A DNA stretch of 16,424 bases from Coriobacteriales bacterium (GCA_024408695.1 JAKSUU010000002.1:1-16424); one strand, 5' to 3'. Numbered from the stretch's first letter, positions 8,526 to 15,527 are shown. Notes: a model not told the origin generated them from the letters alone. Numbers and translations: made by a program.

Positions 8526-8696
8526 TTAGATTGATAATGCACCATTAGGACATGCATCTACGCAAACGCCACAGTCTAAGCATACATCTTCGTCTACTTC
8601 GACACAATCTTCACCAATTGAGAGTGCTTCAGCTGGACATTCGTCTACGCATGTTCCACAACTGTTGCATAATTCTTCATTGATTTCTACTGCCAT
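8526..8696 (-). CDS. Small 2[4Fe-4S] clostridial-type ferredoxin, 56 residues
   Basis: Low-potential electron carrier of the cytoplasm. The minus strand from the ATG at 8696-8694 encodes 56 residues, which is the normal size for this family. Two clusters are shown by C10-x2-C13-x2-C16-x3-C20-P and C39-x2-C42-x2-C45-x3-C49-P, the classic pair of CxxCxxCxxxCP motifs with internal twofold repetition. A ninth cysteine (C31) lies between them and is not a canonical ligand. The protein is strongly acidic. AAGGAGGG (complement of 8700-8707) lies just before the ATG. It is 66 nt downstream of the histidine kinase on the same strand with no hairpin between them, so it may be read through from the two-component operon or have its own promoter. 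It suggests anaerobic metabolism; the partner enzyme is not in the window. Confidence 0.95.
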   Translation of the reverse strand: MAVEINEELCNSCGTCVDECPAEALSIGEDCVEVDEDVCLDCGVCVDACPNGALSI

Positions 8697-8736
8697 TTTC
8701 CCTCCTTCAATGTTACCTAATGTTTACACTATACAC

Positions 8737-8748
8737 ATATTATAATAT
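8737..8748 (-). promoter_or_regulatory. Candidate -10 / palindrome upstream of the ferredoxin
   Basis: The 66-nt gap between kinase and ferredoxin contains a perfect 12-bp palindrome, ATATTATAATAT, which includes TATAAT on the minus strand (8744-8739). A start there would give a leader of roughly 35 nt. No good -35 is seen 16-18 nt upstream, and palindromes of A and T are common in such sequence. Nearby AATGTT is repeated at 8709-8714 and 8719-8724, a 10-nt period. Confidence 0.25.
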
Positions 8749-8762
8749 TTTTAAAATCTATT

Positions 8763-10034
8763 TTAGATTATTGGAATTTTTATTGTAAAAGTTGTTAAAT
8801 TATCTAAAGATGTAACATTTATTGTTCCTTTATGTATTTTTACGCATTCTTTAACTATTGATAAGCCCAGGCCAAAACTAAAACTATTAACACCTTTGCT
8901 CTTTATTGTGTTATCAGAATCTAGATTCATGTTTAATTGTGAGCGCGACTTATCTATTTTATAAAATCTATCAAAAATGTGTTCTAAATCTTGTTGAGCA
9001 ATCGTATCGCCAGTGTTTGCAATGCTTAACTGCGTGTGCCCTTTTATCTTTTCTAAATATACAAAAATTGTTGTATTAGGATAGGCATATTTGCAAGCGT
9101 TTTCTAAAAGTGTTGATACCATAGTAGAAATTCTGGATTCTATGCCTTTAATTTGAATATTGCTTGCTATATTTGATTCAATTAATAAATTGTTTTCAAA
9201 GGCTACAGCATCGTATTGCAAAGTAATCATATTGCATATTTTTGAAAAATCTATTATTTGCATTTGACTTTCAAAATCAACTCCTGCATCATTTTGTGCT
9301 AAAGTGAGCATTTCTTGCGTTAAATTTTGCATTTTATGAGCTTGATCAGATATGCTTTTTATCCACTTTTCTTCTTGTGCAATTGTGTTATTAGAATTTT
9401 CTTTTAATATAGAAGTGTTTGCTAAAATGACAGTTAGCGGTGTTTTGAGTTCGTGAGATGCATCTGCAATAAACTGTTGTTGTTGCTTTAAAGATTTTTC
9501 GATTGGCTTTACAATTCGCTTTGAAATTTGCCAAACAATAAATAAAAGAATTAACATTAAAAGAAGCCAAGCAATACAGCAAATAACAATTTGTCTATAC
9601 ATCTCTATATCAAAATAAGTTGTGTCTGCAAATGCAATATTAAAGACGTCTAAATTTGGCGATTTGCAAAATTTAAGTTTGTAATAAGCAATGTAGCCTT
9701 TGTCTGTGTTTGACTTTAAAGCTTCATCTACAACAATTTTTAATATTTCTTCATTTATAGATGCTGTGCTATTTGGTTTTATTCTTATTATTGAGTTAGG
9801 ATAAACCTCAACAACGCAAATAGGTATTCCTATTATTTGATTGTCAAATTGACCCATGCCTAAATTGGGCACATAGTTTTCGTTTCTTCCAGCACTCTTT
9901 ACCAGGGCATCATCTATTTGGCTGTCGTAGTTTTGTTTATTGATGGTAAGAATAGCTACAATAGTAACAAGGCTAATTATTCCAATTATTAGCATTGTTG
10001 CTACAATGAATCTTATTTGAAATTTTTTAATCAT
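8763..10034 (-). CDS. Membrane sensor histidine kinase of a two-component system
   Basis: Autophosphorylating sensor partner of the regulator encoded just upstream. With the ATG at 10034 it has 423 residues: TM1 about 8-31, an extracytoplasmic sensor of about 115 residues (32-146) with no domain I recognise, TM2 about 147-169, then a HisKA segment with the H-box FIADASHELKTPL (phospho-His H194). The HATPase_c domain shows the N-box ENACKYAYPN (N312), NTGDTI and HIFDRFYKIDKSRS, then FGLGLSIVKE (G2) after a loop of about 20 residues rich in N, D and S. There is no obvious HAMP domain; TM2 runs almost directly into the H-box helix. A TTG at 10055 could add seven residues, but the ATG at 10034 overlaps the regulator's stop by 8 nt, a typical coupled arrangement. 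The signal is unknown. The gene looks even more AT-rich than its neighbours. Confidence 0.93.
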   Translation of the reverse strand: MIKKFQIRFIVATMLIIGIISLVTIVAILTINKQNYDSQIDDALVKSAGRNENYVPNLGMGQFDNQIIGIPICVVEVYPNSIIRIKPNSTASINEEILKIVVDEALKSNTDKGYIAYYKLKFCKSPNLDVFNIAFADTTYFDIEMYRQIVICCIAWLLLMLILLFIVWQISKRIVKPIEKSLKQQQQFIADASHELKTPLTVILANTSILKENSNNTIAQEEKWIKSISDQAHKMQNLTQEMLTLAQNDAGVDFESQMQIIDFSKICNMITLQYDAVAFENNLLIESNIASNIQIKGIESRISTMVSTLLENACKYAYPNTTIFVYLEKIKGHTQLSIANTGDTIAQQDLEHIFDRFYKIDKSRSQLNMNLDSDNTIKSKGVNSFSFGLGLSIVKECVKIHKGTINVTSLDNLTTFTIKIPII

Positions 10035-10701
10035 TGTATTCGAGTTTGTATCCAACTTTTCTTTGTGTGCTAATTGAAACTTTTGAATTTAAAAATTTTA
10101 ATTTTTTTCTTATAAAACTTATATAGGCTTCAACATTGTTTTCTTCGACCTCAGAATCTAAGCCCCATATTTTTGTTATTAAAGTAGACTTTGAACTAAT
10201 CGTGTTTTTGTTTTTCATAAGGTATTCTAGTACTTCTGCTTCCCTATAACTTAGTTTTACATTTGTGTTTTTGCAAGTCAAGTTGTAATTTGAAAGATCT
10301 AGCTTAATGTCTCCAAACGAAATTTGGTCTATGATTACTTCTCCGGAGCGTCTAGTAAGCGCATGTAGGCGAGCTATGAGCTCGGCTGGCTGAAAAGGCT
10401 TGGTCATGTAGTCATCTGCGCCGGCTTCTAATCCAAATACTTTATCTTCAAGATTGCTTTTTGCCGTAAGCATAATTATAGGCGTTTTAATTCCAGCCGC
10501 TCTAGCATCTTTAACTATTTGTATGCCATCTTTTTTTGGGAGCATAATGTCACAAATAAAAGCATCATAATCTGAGTGCTCTAAATAGTTGCTTGCGCTT
10601 TCACCATCGTGCACAACATCAACCTTAAAATCTTTTTTTTCTAAAATTTCTGCAAGTGCTTCGGCAAGTTGAACTTCATCTTCTGCAAGTAAAATGTTCA
10701 T
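10027..10701 (-). CDS. OmpR/PhoB-family response regulator
   Basis: DNA-binding transcription factor controlled by phosphorylation from the adjacent kinase. The receiver domain (about 1-115) has the acidic pair E7-D8, phosphoacceptor D51 in ICDIMLP, switch T79 (MLTAKS) and K101 in TKPF. The C-terminal winged helix (about 130-224) ends with VEAYISFIRKKL and STQRKVGYKLEY, typical of the OmpR class. It has 224 residues, the usual length. The ATG at 10701 is preferred because it begins directly at the receiver (MNILLAEDE) and has AGGA about 4-7 nt upstream; a TTG at 10740 would add 13 unrelated residues. The stop overlaps the kinase start. Palindromes at the promoter suggest autoregulation. The divergent PBP gene is a plausible target, by position only. 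Confidence 0.95.
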   Translation of the reverse strand: MNILLAEDEVQLAEALAEILEKKDFKVDVVHDGESASNYLEHSDYDAFICDIMLPKKDGIQIVKDARAAGIKTPIIMLTAKSNLEDKVFGLEAGADDYMTKPFQPAELIARLHALTRRSGEVIIDQISFGDIKLDLSNYNLTCKNTNVKLSYREAEVLEYLMKNKNTISSKSTLITKIWGLDSEVEENNVEAYISFIRKKLKFLNSKVSISTQRKVGYKLEYND

Positions 10702-10719
10702 GTTTATCCTAAACTTAAA

Positions 10720-10748
10720 ACTTAAATTTAAGTATAGCAATTATTGCT
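10720..10748 (-). promoter_or_regulatory. Promoter -10 and adjoining palindromes of the two-component operon
   Basis: On the minus strand a TATACT (10736-10731) lies 30 nt before the regulator ATG. It is flanked by two inverted repeats: the perfect 14-bp ACTTAAATTTAAGT (10720-10733) on the downstream side, and AGCAAT-T-ATTGCT (10736-10748, as read on the plus strand) on the upstream side. TTTAAGT recurs in tandem with a 7-nt step just downstream. No strong -35 is seen, which suits an activator-dependent promoter. Binding by the regulator is inference. Confidence 0.4.
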
Positions 10749-10797
10749 TAAACAATTCTGAAAAAATATTAACAAAGAGCTTGCTTCTATAGCTTTT

Positions 10798-10826
10798 TTG
10801 CTTATTTTTATACACTGATTTATTAT
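10798..10826 (+). promoter_or_regulatory. Candidate promoter of the PBP gene
   Basis: TTGCTT (10798-10803), a 17-nt spacer and TATTAT (10821-10826) lie in the divergent region, about 37 nt before the PBP ATG at 10863. Spacing is ideal, though both hexamers are imperfect. The 161-nt region 10702-10862 must hold promoters in both directions, and I see no small gene in it. Confidence 0.45.
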
Positions 10827-10862
10827 GGTGCATAATAGTAATATACGATTAAGGCGTTTTAT

Positions 10863-13001
10863 ATGTCAAGAATATCACGTAGAAGAGACAAAATAAATCG
10901 CGCACAAAAGCGTTCGCGTAGGTCGCTTACGGTTTTTGTGGGTCTTGGTTTTTGTTTTTTTGCCTTAATATTTTCCATTGTTTTTACCTTAGGTTCTTGG
11001 ATTCAAGATCTTCCTAATTATAAAGATATAGACTTGTATGCAAAATCGGGGTATTCTACGATTTATGCATCAGACAGAGAAACAAAAATTGCAAAAATCG
11101 TTTTACAAAATCGCATAGAAACTTCACAGGACCAAGTTAGCGATTATGTATTAAAGGGGATTGTTGCAACTGAAGATGAACGTTTTTATCAACATAATGG
11201 CGTAGATTTACAAGGAATTTTTAGGGCTTTACTCGTTAATATTTCAAATTCGGGTGTAAGTGAAGGTGCATCAACAATTACCCAGCAACTTGTTAGAAAT
11301 ACTGTAATGCTTGATGAGATGAATGAGATTTCTTTAAAGCGTAAAGTTCGTGAAATCTATTTAGCTTTGCAAGTAGAAAAGCTTTATACAAAGGATGAAA
11401 TCTTAATGATGTATTTAAACGTCATTAATTTTGGTGACAGTGCATATGGCATAGAAGCTGCTTCGCGAAACTACTTTGGGGTCAATGCTTCTGAGCTTAC
11501 CTTGCCACAAGCCGCCATGCTGGTTGGCATTCCGCAGGCTCCAACAAAAAACAATCCACGAAATAATTATGATAGTGCGCTTGCGCGCTATCGAGTTGTA
11601 CTGAAAAGAATGTTAAATGCCAATATTATTACAAAACAGCAATATGAAGAGGCACTTGCTAATCCGCCCGAAATTGTAGATAAACACTCTTACACAGAAG
11701 ATGACGATGTCGATAATTTGGCGCCATATTTTGTTGATTATGTAAAGACCTTGCTAGCATCTGGTGTTTATAATATTTCTGAATTGTCTCAAGGTGGCCT
11801 TGAAATAATTACCACTCTCGATGTCAATGCTCAAGAATATGCTAATAAAGCTGTACGAGAGGGTGTAAGAAATTATGGAAACGATTTAGATGGTTCTTTA
11901 GTTACGGTAGATGTTGGCAGTGGAGATGTGATTGCCATGGTTGGTGGTACAGACTACGAAAAAGATCAATTTAATTTGGCGACACAAATGCAAAGACAAG
12001 CAGGCTCTTCTTTTAAAACCTTTGCCTTGCTTGCCGCTTTAAAGTTAAAAGTTAATCCAGAAACTTACATTGATTCGTCTTCACCAGCTCAGATTACCCC
12101 GACTTGGACCGTAAAGAATTCAGAAGGCTCTGGGTATGGCGATATCACCTTAAAGAGCGCAACAACAAGTTCGGTTAATACTGTTTTTGCCCGCTTAACT
12201 CATGGCATAGGAGCTCAAAGTGTTGTTGATACTGCCAACGAAGGTGGGATAAAAACTGAGCTTGAACCATTTGAGTCTATTTGCTTGGGTGCTCAAGGTG
12301 TAAACACCCTAGAAATGGCCAGTGCCTATGCAACTATTGCTTCTGGTGGTATTTATTATGAACCAAATGCTATTACAGAGATAACAGATGTTCGCGGAAA
12401 CAATGTTTATACTTGTCCCAAACCAGAAGGAACTCGTGTTTTAGATGAAGCCGTTGCTGTTGAAGCCACAGAAATATTGAAAACAGTTGTTTCAAGCGGA
12501 ACCGGAACAGGAGCTAATTTAGGATACAATAAACCTGTTGCCGGAAAGACTGGTACATCTGAAGAAGGTCGTGATTTGTGGTTTTGTGGTTTTACACCGC
12601 ATTATGCAACTGCAATATGGGCAGGTCATCGTGAGGAAAAACCAACTAGTTTATTTGGAGGCACTGTTTGTGCTCCAATTTGGCGTCGTTATATGACCAG
12701 TCTTTTAGATGGAAGAGAAATTGGTGAGTTTGTTACAACCAATCAAACCATTGCCTATGACCCAACGTGGAAGTTTGAAAGTAGCGGTTATCAGGGAGGC
12801 ACATCAAAATCATATGATAATCAAGATAACACGGAAGAGGAAAGTACCAAAGATGCGCAAGAACAACAAGGCCAGGGCGTTGATGAAGGTAAAGGAACTG
12901 GTGGCGGCACTGGTGGTGGTACTGGTGGCGGCACTGGTGGTGGTACTGGTGGCGGCACAGGCGATGGCACAGGCGATGGCACAGGCGATGGCACAGGATA
13001 G
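10863..13001 (+). CDS. Class A penicillin-binding protein (bifunctional PBP1, transglycosylase/transpeptidase)
   Basis: Polymerises lipid II glycan and cross-links peptides on the outer face of the membrane. A basic cytoplasmic head (SRISRRRDK, KRSRRS) is followed by one membrane anchor (about 22-46). The GT51 domain has catalytic E104 in ATEDERFYQHNGVD, then GASTITQQLVRN and the RKVREIYLALQVEKLYTKDEI region (kept here in pieces: RKVREIYLALQ, VEKLYTKDEI). The transpeptidase domain has nucleophile S382 in SSFK (382-385), SVN (437-439) and KTGT (562-565), all in the right order. A Gly/Thr repeat tail (678-712) follows an acidic Gln-rich linker. It has 712 residues, normal for PBP1A-like proteins. 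AAGG near 10851 is the only ribosome site seen, at a longish spacing. The tRNA follows 24 nt after the stop. I do not assign a symbol, since ponA, pbpF and others cannot be told apart by motif. Confidence 0.96.
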   Translation: MSRISRRRDKINRAQKRSRRSLTVFVGLGFCFFALIFSIVFTLGSWIQDLPNYKDIDLYAKSGYSTIYASDRETKIAKIVLQNRIETSQDQVSDYVLKGIVATEDERFYQHNGVDLQGIFRALLVNISNSGVSEGASTITQQLVRNTVMLDEMNEISLKRKVREIYLALQVEKLYTKDEILMMYLNVINFGDSAYGIEAASRNYFGVNASELTLPQAAMLVGIPQAPTKNNPRNNYDSALARYRVVLKRMLNANIITKQQYEEALANPPEIVDKHSYTEDDDVDNLAPYFVDYVKTLLASGVYNISELSQGGLEIITTLDVNAQEYANKAVREGVRNYGNDLDGSLVTVDVGSGDVIAMVGGTDYEKDQFNLATQMQRQAGSSFKTFALLAALKLKVNPETYIDSSSPAQITPTWTVKNSEGSGYGDITLKSATTSSVNTVFARLTHGIGAQSVVDTANEGGIKTELEPFESICLGAQGVNTLEMASAYATIASGGIYYEPNAITEITDVRGNNVYTCPKPEGTRVLDEAVAVEATEILKTVVSSGTGTGANLGYNKPVAGKTGTSEEGRDLWFCGFTPHYATAIWAGHREEKPTSLFGGTVCAPIWRRYMTSLLDGREIGEFVTTNQTIAYDPTWKFESSGYQGGTSKSYDNQDNTEEESTKDAQEQQGQGVDEGKGTGGGTGGGTGGGTGGGTGGGTGDGTGDGTGDGTG
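12894..12998 (+). repeat. In-frame tandem repeat encoding the Gly-Thr-rich tail of the PBP
   Basis: A 24-bp unit beginning GGCACTGGTGGT occurs twice perfectly in tandem (12906-12929, 12930-12953) and is built of two near-identical 12-mers. It is followed by three perfect copies of the 12-mer GGCACAGGCGAT (12954-12989) and a partial one. The first part encodes GTGG units, the second GTGD units. The unit length is a multiple of three, so copy-number change would keep the frame and vary only tail length. Confidence 0.95.
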
Positions 13002-13025
13002 CACTTACAGTTATTTTTAAAATTT

Positions 13026-13102
13026 GTCCCCTTAGTTCAACTGGATAGATCGCATGTCTCCGGAACATGAGGTTACGGGTTCGAGTCCCGTAGGGGACAC
13101 CA
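13026..13102 (+). tRNA. tRNA-Arg(CCG)
   Basis: A 77-nt cloverleaf with encoded CCA (13100-13102). The acceptor stem GTCCCCT/AGGGGAC is fully paired. The anticodon stem CATGT (13053-13057) pairs with ACATG (13065-13069) around loop CTCCGGA, giving anticodon CCG (13060-13062), which reads the Arg codon CGG. The T arm ACGGG/CCCGT encloses TTCGAGT. The D stem GTTC (13035-13038) against GATC (13048-13051) has a T-T mismatch at positions 11-24. It starts 24 nt after the PBP stop with no promoter seen in the gap, so it may be processed from the PBP transcript. Confidence 0.96.
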
Positions 13103-13103
13103 T

Positions 13104-13123
13104 TCACTAAAAGTTTATAGTGA
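13104..13123 (+). other. Weak hairpin just after the tRNA
   Basis: TCACTA (13104-13109) can pair with TAGTGA (13118-13123) around an 8-nt loop, immediately after the tRNA CCA. There is no U-tract directly behind it, so it is a poor intrinsic terminator; it could be a 3'-processing or trailer structure, or chance. Confidence 0.3.
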
Positions 13124-13201
13124 TCTATTAATCTTCAAAAATATTTCGATCGTTGTATGTAACAGTTTAAGCTAGTTATTATTCACTTTTATGTGCTATT
13201 T

Positions 13202-13230
13202 TTGAATATTTTGCAATAAATTGCTAAAAT
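13202..13230 (+). promoter_or_regulatory. Candidate promoter of the cyclophilin gene with internal inverted repeat
   Basis: TTGAAT (13202-13207), a 17-nt spacer and TAAAAT (13225-13230) lie about 32 nt before the ATG at 13262. The spacer contains the inverted repeat GCAAT-AA-ATTGC (13213-13224), which resembles the one at the two-component promoter. The rest of 13124-13201 shows no gene. Confidence 0.4.
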
Positions 13231-13261
13231 ATATAGTTTAAGTTATTAATATAGGAGTAAT

Positions 13262-13783
13262 ATGTCTTTGTACACACCGGAATATAAAGTCACGGGAAAA
13301 GAAGTGGCTGTGTTCAAAACCAATAAGGGAACAATTAAAGTTCAGTTGCATGGTGACGATGCACCTATTCATGTTGCAAATTTTGTTGAACTTGCAACAT
13401 CTGGTTTTTATGATGGCATCAAGTTTCATCGTCATGAGCCTAATTTTGTTATTCAGGGAGGTTGTCCTCATACTCGCGAAATGTCTCAAGAAGATGTTGC
13501 TGCAGGTAAACGTGGTGCAACTGGTCAACCAGGAACCGGTAATCCTGGTTATCAAATTAAAGAAGAGTTTTCAACCAATCCCCATAACAAGCATTTAGAT
13601 GGGACTTTAGCCATGGCGCGTTCAATGGATCCAGATTCTGCAGGGTCACAATTTTATTTTTGTCTTGGTCCACAACCATTTTTAGATGATGGTTATACAG
13701 TTTTTGGCGATACTATTGAAGGTTTAGATATTGTTCATAAGCTAGAACGTGGTGATGTTATAGAAAGCGTAACTATCGCTTAA
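13262..13783 (+). CDS. Cyclophilin-type peptidyl-prolyl cis-trans isomerase
   Basis: Accelerates proline isomerisation during protein folding. No signal peptide or membrane segment is present, so it should be cytoplasmic. The cyclophilin core is clear: FHRHEPNFVIQGG with the catalytic Arg R57 and the pocket residues F62 and Q65, HLDGTLAMARSMDPDSAGSQFYF (in two parts, around 111-132), and LDDGYTVFGDTIEGLDIV. The Trp that helps bind cyclosporin in human cyclophilin A is Phe here (F140), as in many bacterial members. A Gly-rich insertion of about 20 residues follows the QGG motif (68-95). Length 173 is typical. AGGAG (13253-13257) lies 4 nt before the ATG. It begins a same-strand run with the TPR gene (33 nt), ndk and mreB. 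Confidence 0.95.
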   Translation: MSLYTPEYKVTGKEVAVFKTNKGTIKVQLHGDDAPIHVANFVELATSGFYDGIKFHRHEPNFVIQGGCPHTREMSQEDVAAGKRGATGQPGTGNPGYQIKEEFSTNPHNKHLDGTLAMARSMDPDSAGSQFYFCLGPQPFLDDGYTVFGDTIEGLDIVHKLERGDVIESVTIA

Positions 13784-13816
13784 TTTTACTTGTACTTTTG
13801 AGAAAAAGGAATACAT

Positions 13817-15505
13817 GTGAATAAAGAGTTATTTAAACAGGCAAGAAAAGATTATTCAAATGGAAATTACGTTGCAGCCCTTGATGGCTTTATTGCCTGT
13901 TCTCAAGAACTAGACGGCCTTTCAAATTCAGATTTATGCATGTTTTATCATTTGCTAGGTAATTGTTATATTAAAAATGGCAAGGCTAAACATGCATCTA
14001 AATCTTATCAAAAGGCTCTAACCTTTGATCCTGGTTCGCGTCGTAGCCCTTTGTGTGTAAATCTTGGCACCGCTTTACTTTCAACTCAAGATTACAATGG
14101 AGCTATCGAAGCATTTCAAATGGCTTTAGAAGATGAAGAATATGCTTCAGCTTATAAGGCTTATTCTGGTATAGGAACTGCCCAATTAAAGCTTCATAAT
14201 ATGTTAGAGGCAGGTGAAGCTTTTAGAGAAGCTGCAGTCGACGAATCAAATCCTAATCCAGAAAAATCCCTTGTAAATTTAGGTGTTTGTTTTATGGAGC
14301 TTAAGCGTCCTGCGGATGCCGTTACATCTTATAATGCTGCATTAGAACTTGGCATCGATGGGACCATGCGAACAAAAACGCTTTCAAATTTGGGTCAGGC
14401 ATATGTTGCAAGTGGTGAACTTCAAAAGGCAAAAGAAGCCTTTGAAGAAGCCCTCGAAGATCCAAATTATGAACTTAATGAACTTGCAATTCATGATTAT
14501 CAAATTACAAATACTTTGCTCGAAAAATACGCAAATGTATTTGAAAACGAAAATGATTATTTTGAACAACAGCGCAGAAAAGCTGCTCAATTAGCTGCAG
14601 ATCAAACTGGTGAAATTGATATCGTTAATTCTACAATTGATGATACAGATAAATCTAAGGCTATTGATGATGTTAACACCGGAGCTTTTGACACTACAAA
14701 TGGTGATGATGCTTTAGCTGCAGGTGTAGCTGGTGTAGCTGGTGTAGTTGCTGGAGCTGCTGGTGGAGCTGTTGCTGCAGGTGCTATGCAAAATGCGTAT
14801 GCTGACCCTATGAATGGTGTTTATCAATCTCAAGGTGAACCAACATTAACTGGTTATGCTCAAGCTACAAATGCCGCTAACGACTATTACCAATCAAATG
14901 GCTATCAAGATAACACTCAAGTTTTTCCTCAAGAACAAAATTATAGCCAAACACCTTATAGTGATGAAGAAATGTGGCAGGCTTCAAACATCGAAAATAC
15001 TGGTGATATTCCTTCGCTAAATAATACAAACTTTTTCGATGTAAGCGAAGGCGACATTATGCAACAAGCTATGTTGGAAAAAAAGAACAAACCTAAATCT
15101 AAAGGTCGCAAGGTTCTAAAAGTTATTTTGATAATCTTGATTATTTTGGTTTTACTTGCTGCTGCTGGTGCTGCAGCCGCCTATTTCTTAGGTTATGGCT
15201 GGCCATTACAAGAGGCTGTTGTTTCTCAGTCTGTGGAAGATGCTCTTGCCCAAAGAGATTTAACCAATTCATTTACTAGTGATGTTGGTAAAGAACAAAG
15301 ACAAGAACAAGTAGACCTTTTAACCGATGTTAAAAGTTACGATATTGTTGCTGTTGATAGAACTCGAGACAAAAGCACGGTTTATATAAAAGCTCAGCTT
15401 AAATCTGGTGGAACAATGTATTATAAAGTAACACTTGTTCGCGATATAACTAGTTTTAAGATATCAAACATTAGTTTGTATTTCCCAAACAAATCTTTAG
15501 AATAG
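13817..15505 (+). CDS. Membrane-anchored tetratricopeptide-repeat protein
   Basis: TPR proteins are scaffolds for protein-protein contacts; the partner is unknown. Residues 1-235 contain about five or six TPRs, seen as repeated pairs of helices ending in patterns like A-SYQKALTFDP, AIEAFQMALED, AGEAFREAA, AVTSYNAALELG and AKEAFEEALEDP. Then comes an acidic linker (about 236-295), an Ala/Gly-rich stretch (about 296-323), a Gln/Asn/Tyr-rich disordered linker, a basic KGRK and a strong membrane segment (about 433-456), and a C-terminal domain of about 100 residues that looks alpha/beta. The simplest topology is TPR inside, C-domain outside; if the Ala/Gly stretch also spans the membrane this changes. 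GTG start at 13817 with AAAAAGGA 6 nt upstream; the overlapping ATG at 13815 is followed at once by a stop. No signal peptide at the N-terminus. Confidence 0.88.
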   Translation: MNKELFKQARKDYSNGNYVAALDGFIACSQELDGLSNSDLCMFYHLLGNCYIKNGKAKHASKSYQKALTFDPGSRRSPLCVNLGTALLSTQDYNGAIEAFQMALEDEEYASAYKAYSGIGTAQLKLHNMLEAGEAFREAAVDESNPNPEKSLVNLGVCFMELKRPADAVTSYNAALELGIDGTMRTKTLSNLGQAYVASGELQKAKEAFEEALEDPNYELNELAIHDYQITNTLLEKYANVFENENDYFEQQRRKAAQLAADQTGEIDIVNSTIDDTDKSKAIDDVNTGAFDTTNGDDALAAGVAGVAGVVAGAAGGAVAAGAMQNAYADPMNGVYQSQGEPTLTGYAQATNAANDYYQSNGYQDNTQVFPQEQNYSQTPYSDEEMWQASNIENTGDIPSLNNTNFFDVSEGDIMQQAMLEKKNKPKSKGRKVLKVILIILIILVLLAAAGAAAAYFLGYGWPLQEAVVSQSVEDALAQRDLTNSFTSDVGKEQRQEQVDLLTDVKSYDIVAVDRTRDKSTVYIKAQLKSGGTMYYKVTLVRDITSFKISNISLYFPNKSLE

Positions 15506-15527
15506 GCTATTAAAGTAAGGAGAAATT

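Noticed and set aside
10035..10055. TTG start for the histidine kinase at 10055
   Set aside because: It would add seven residues of no clear value and increase the overlap with the regulator to 29 nt; the ATG at 10034 gives a common short overlap and starts at the basic residues before TM1.
10702..10740. TTG start for the response regulator at 10740
   Set aside because: The added 13 residues come from the palindromic promoter sequence; the ATG at 10701 has AGGA upstream and starts exactly at the receiver domain.
12894..12998. CRISPR-like or regulatory repeat array
   Set aside because: The repeats are directly adjacent without spacers and read in frame as the protein tail, so they are a coding tandem repeat.
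12733..13107. Minus-strand open frame over the PBP repeat and the tRNA
   Set aside because: Its repeated His/Cys-rich translation comes only from reading the Gly/Thr repeat backwards, and it runs through a tRNA gene.
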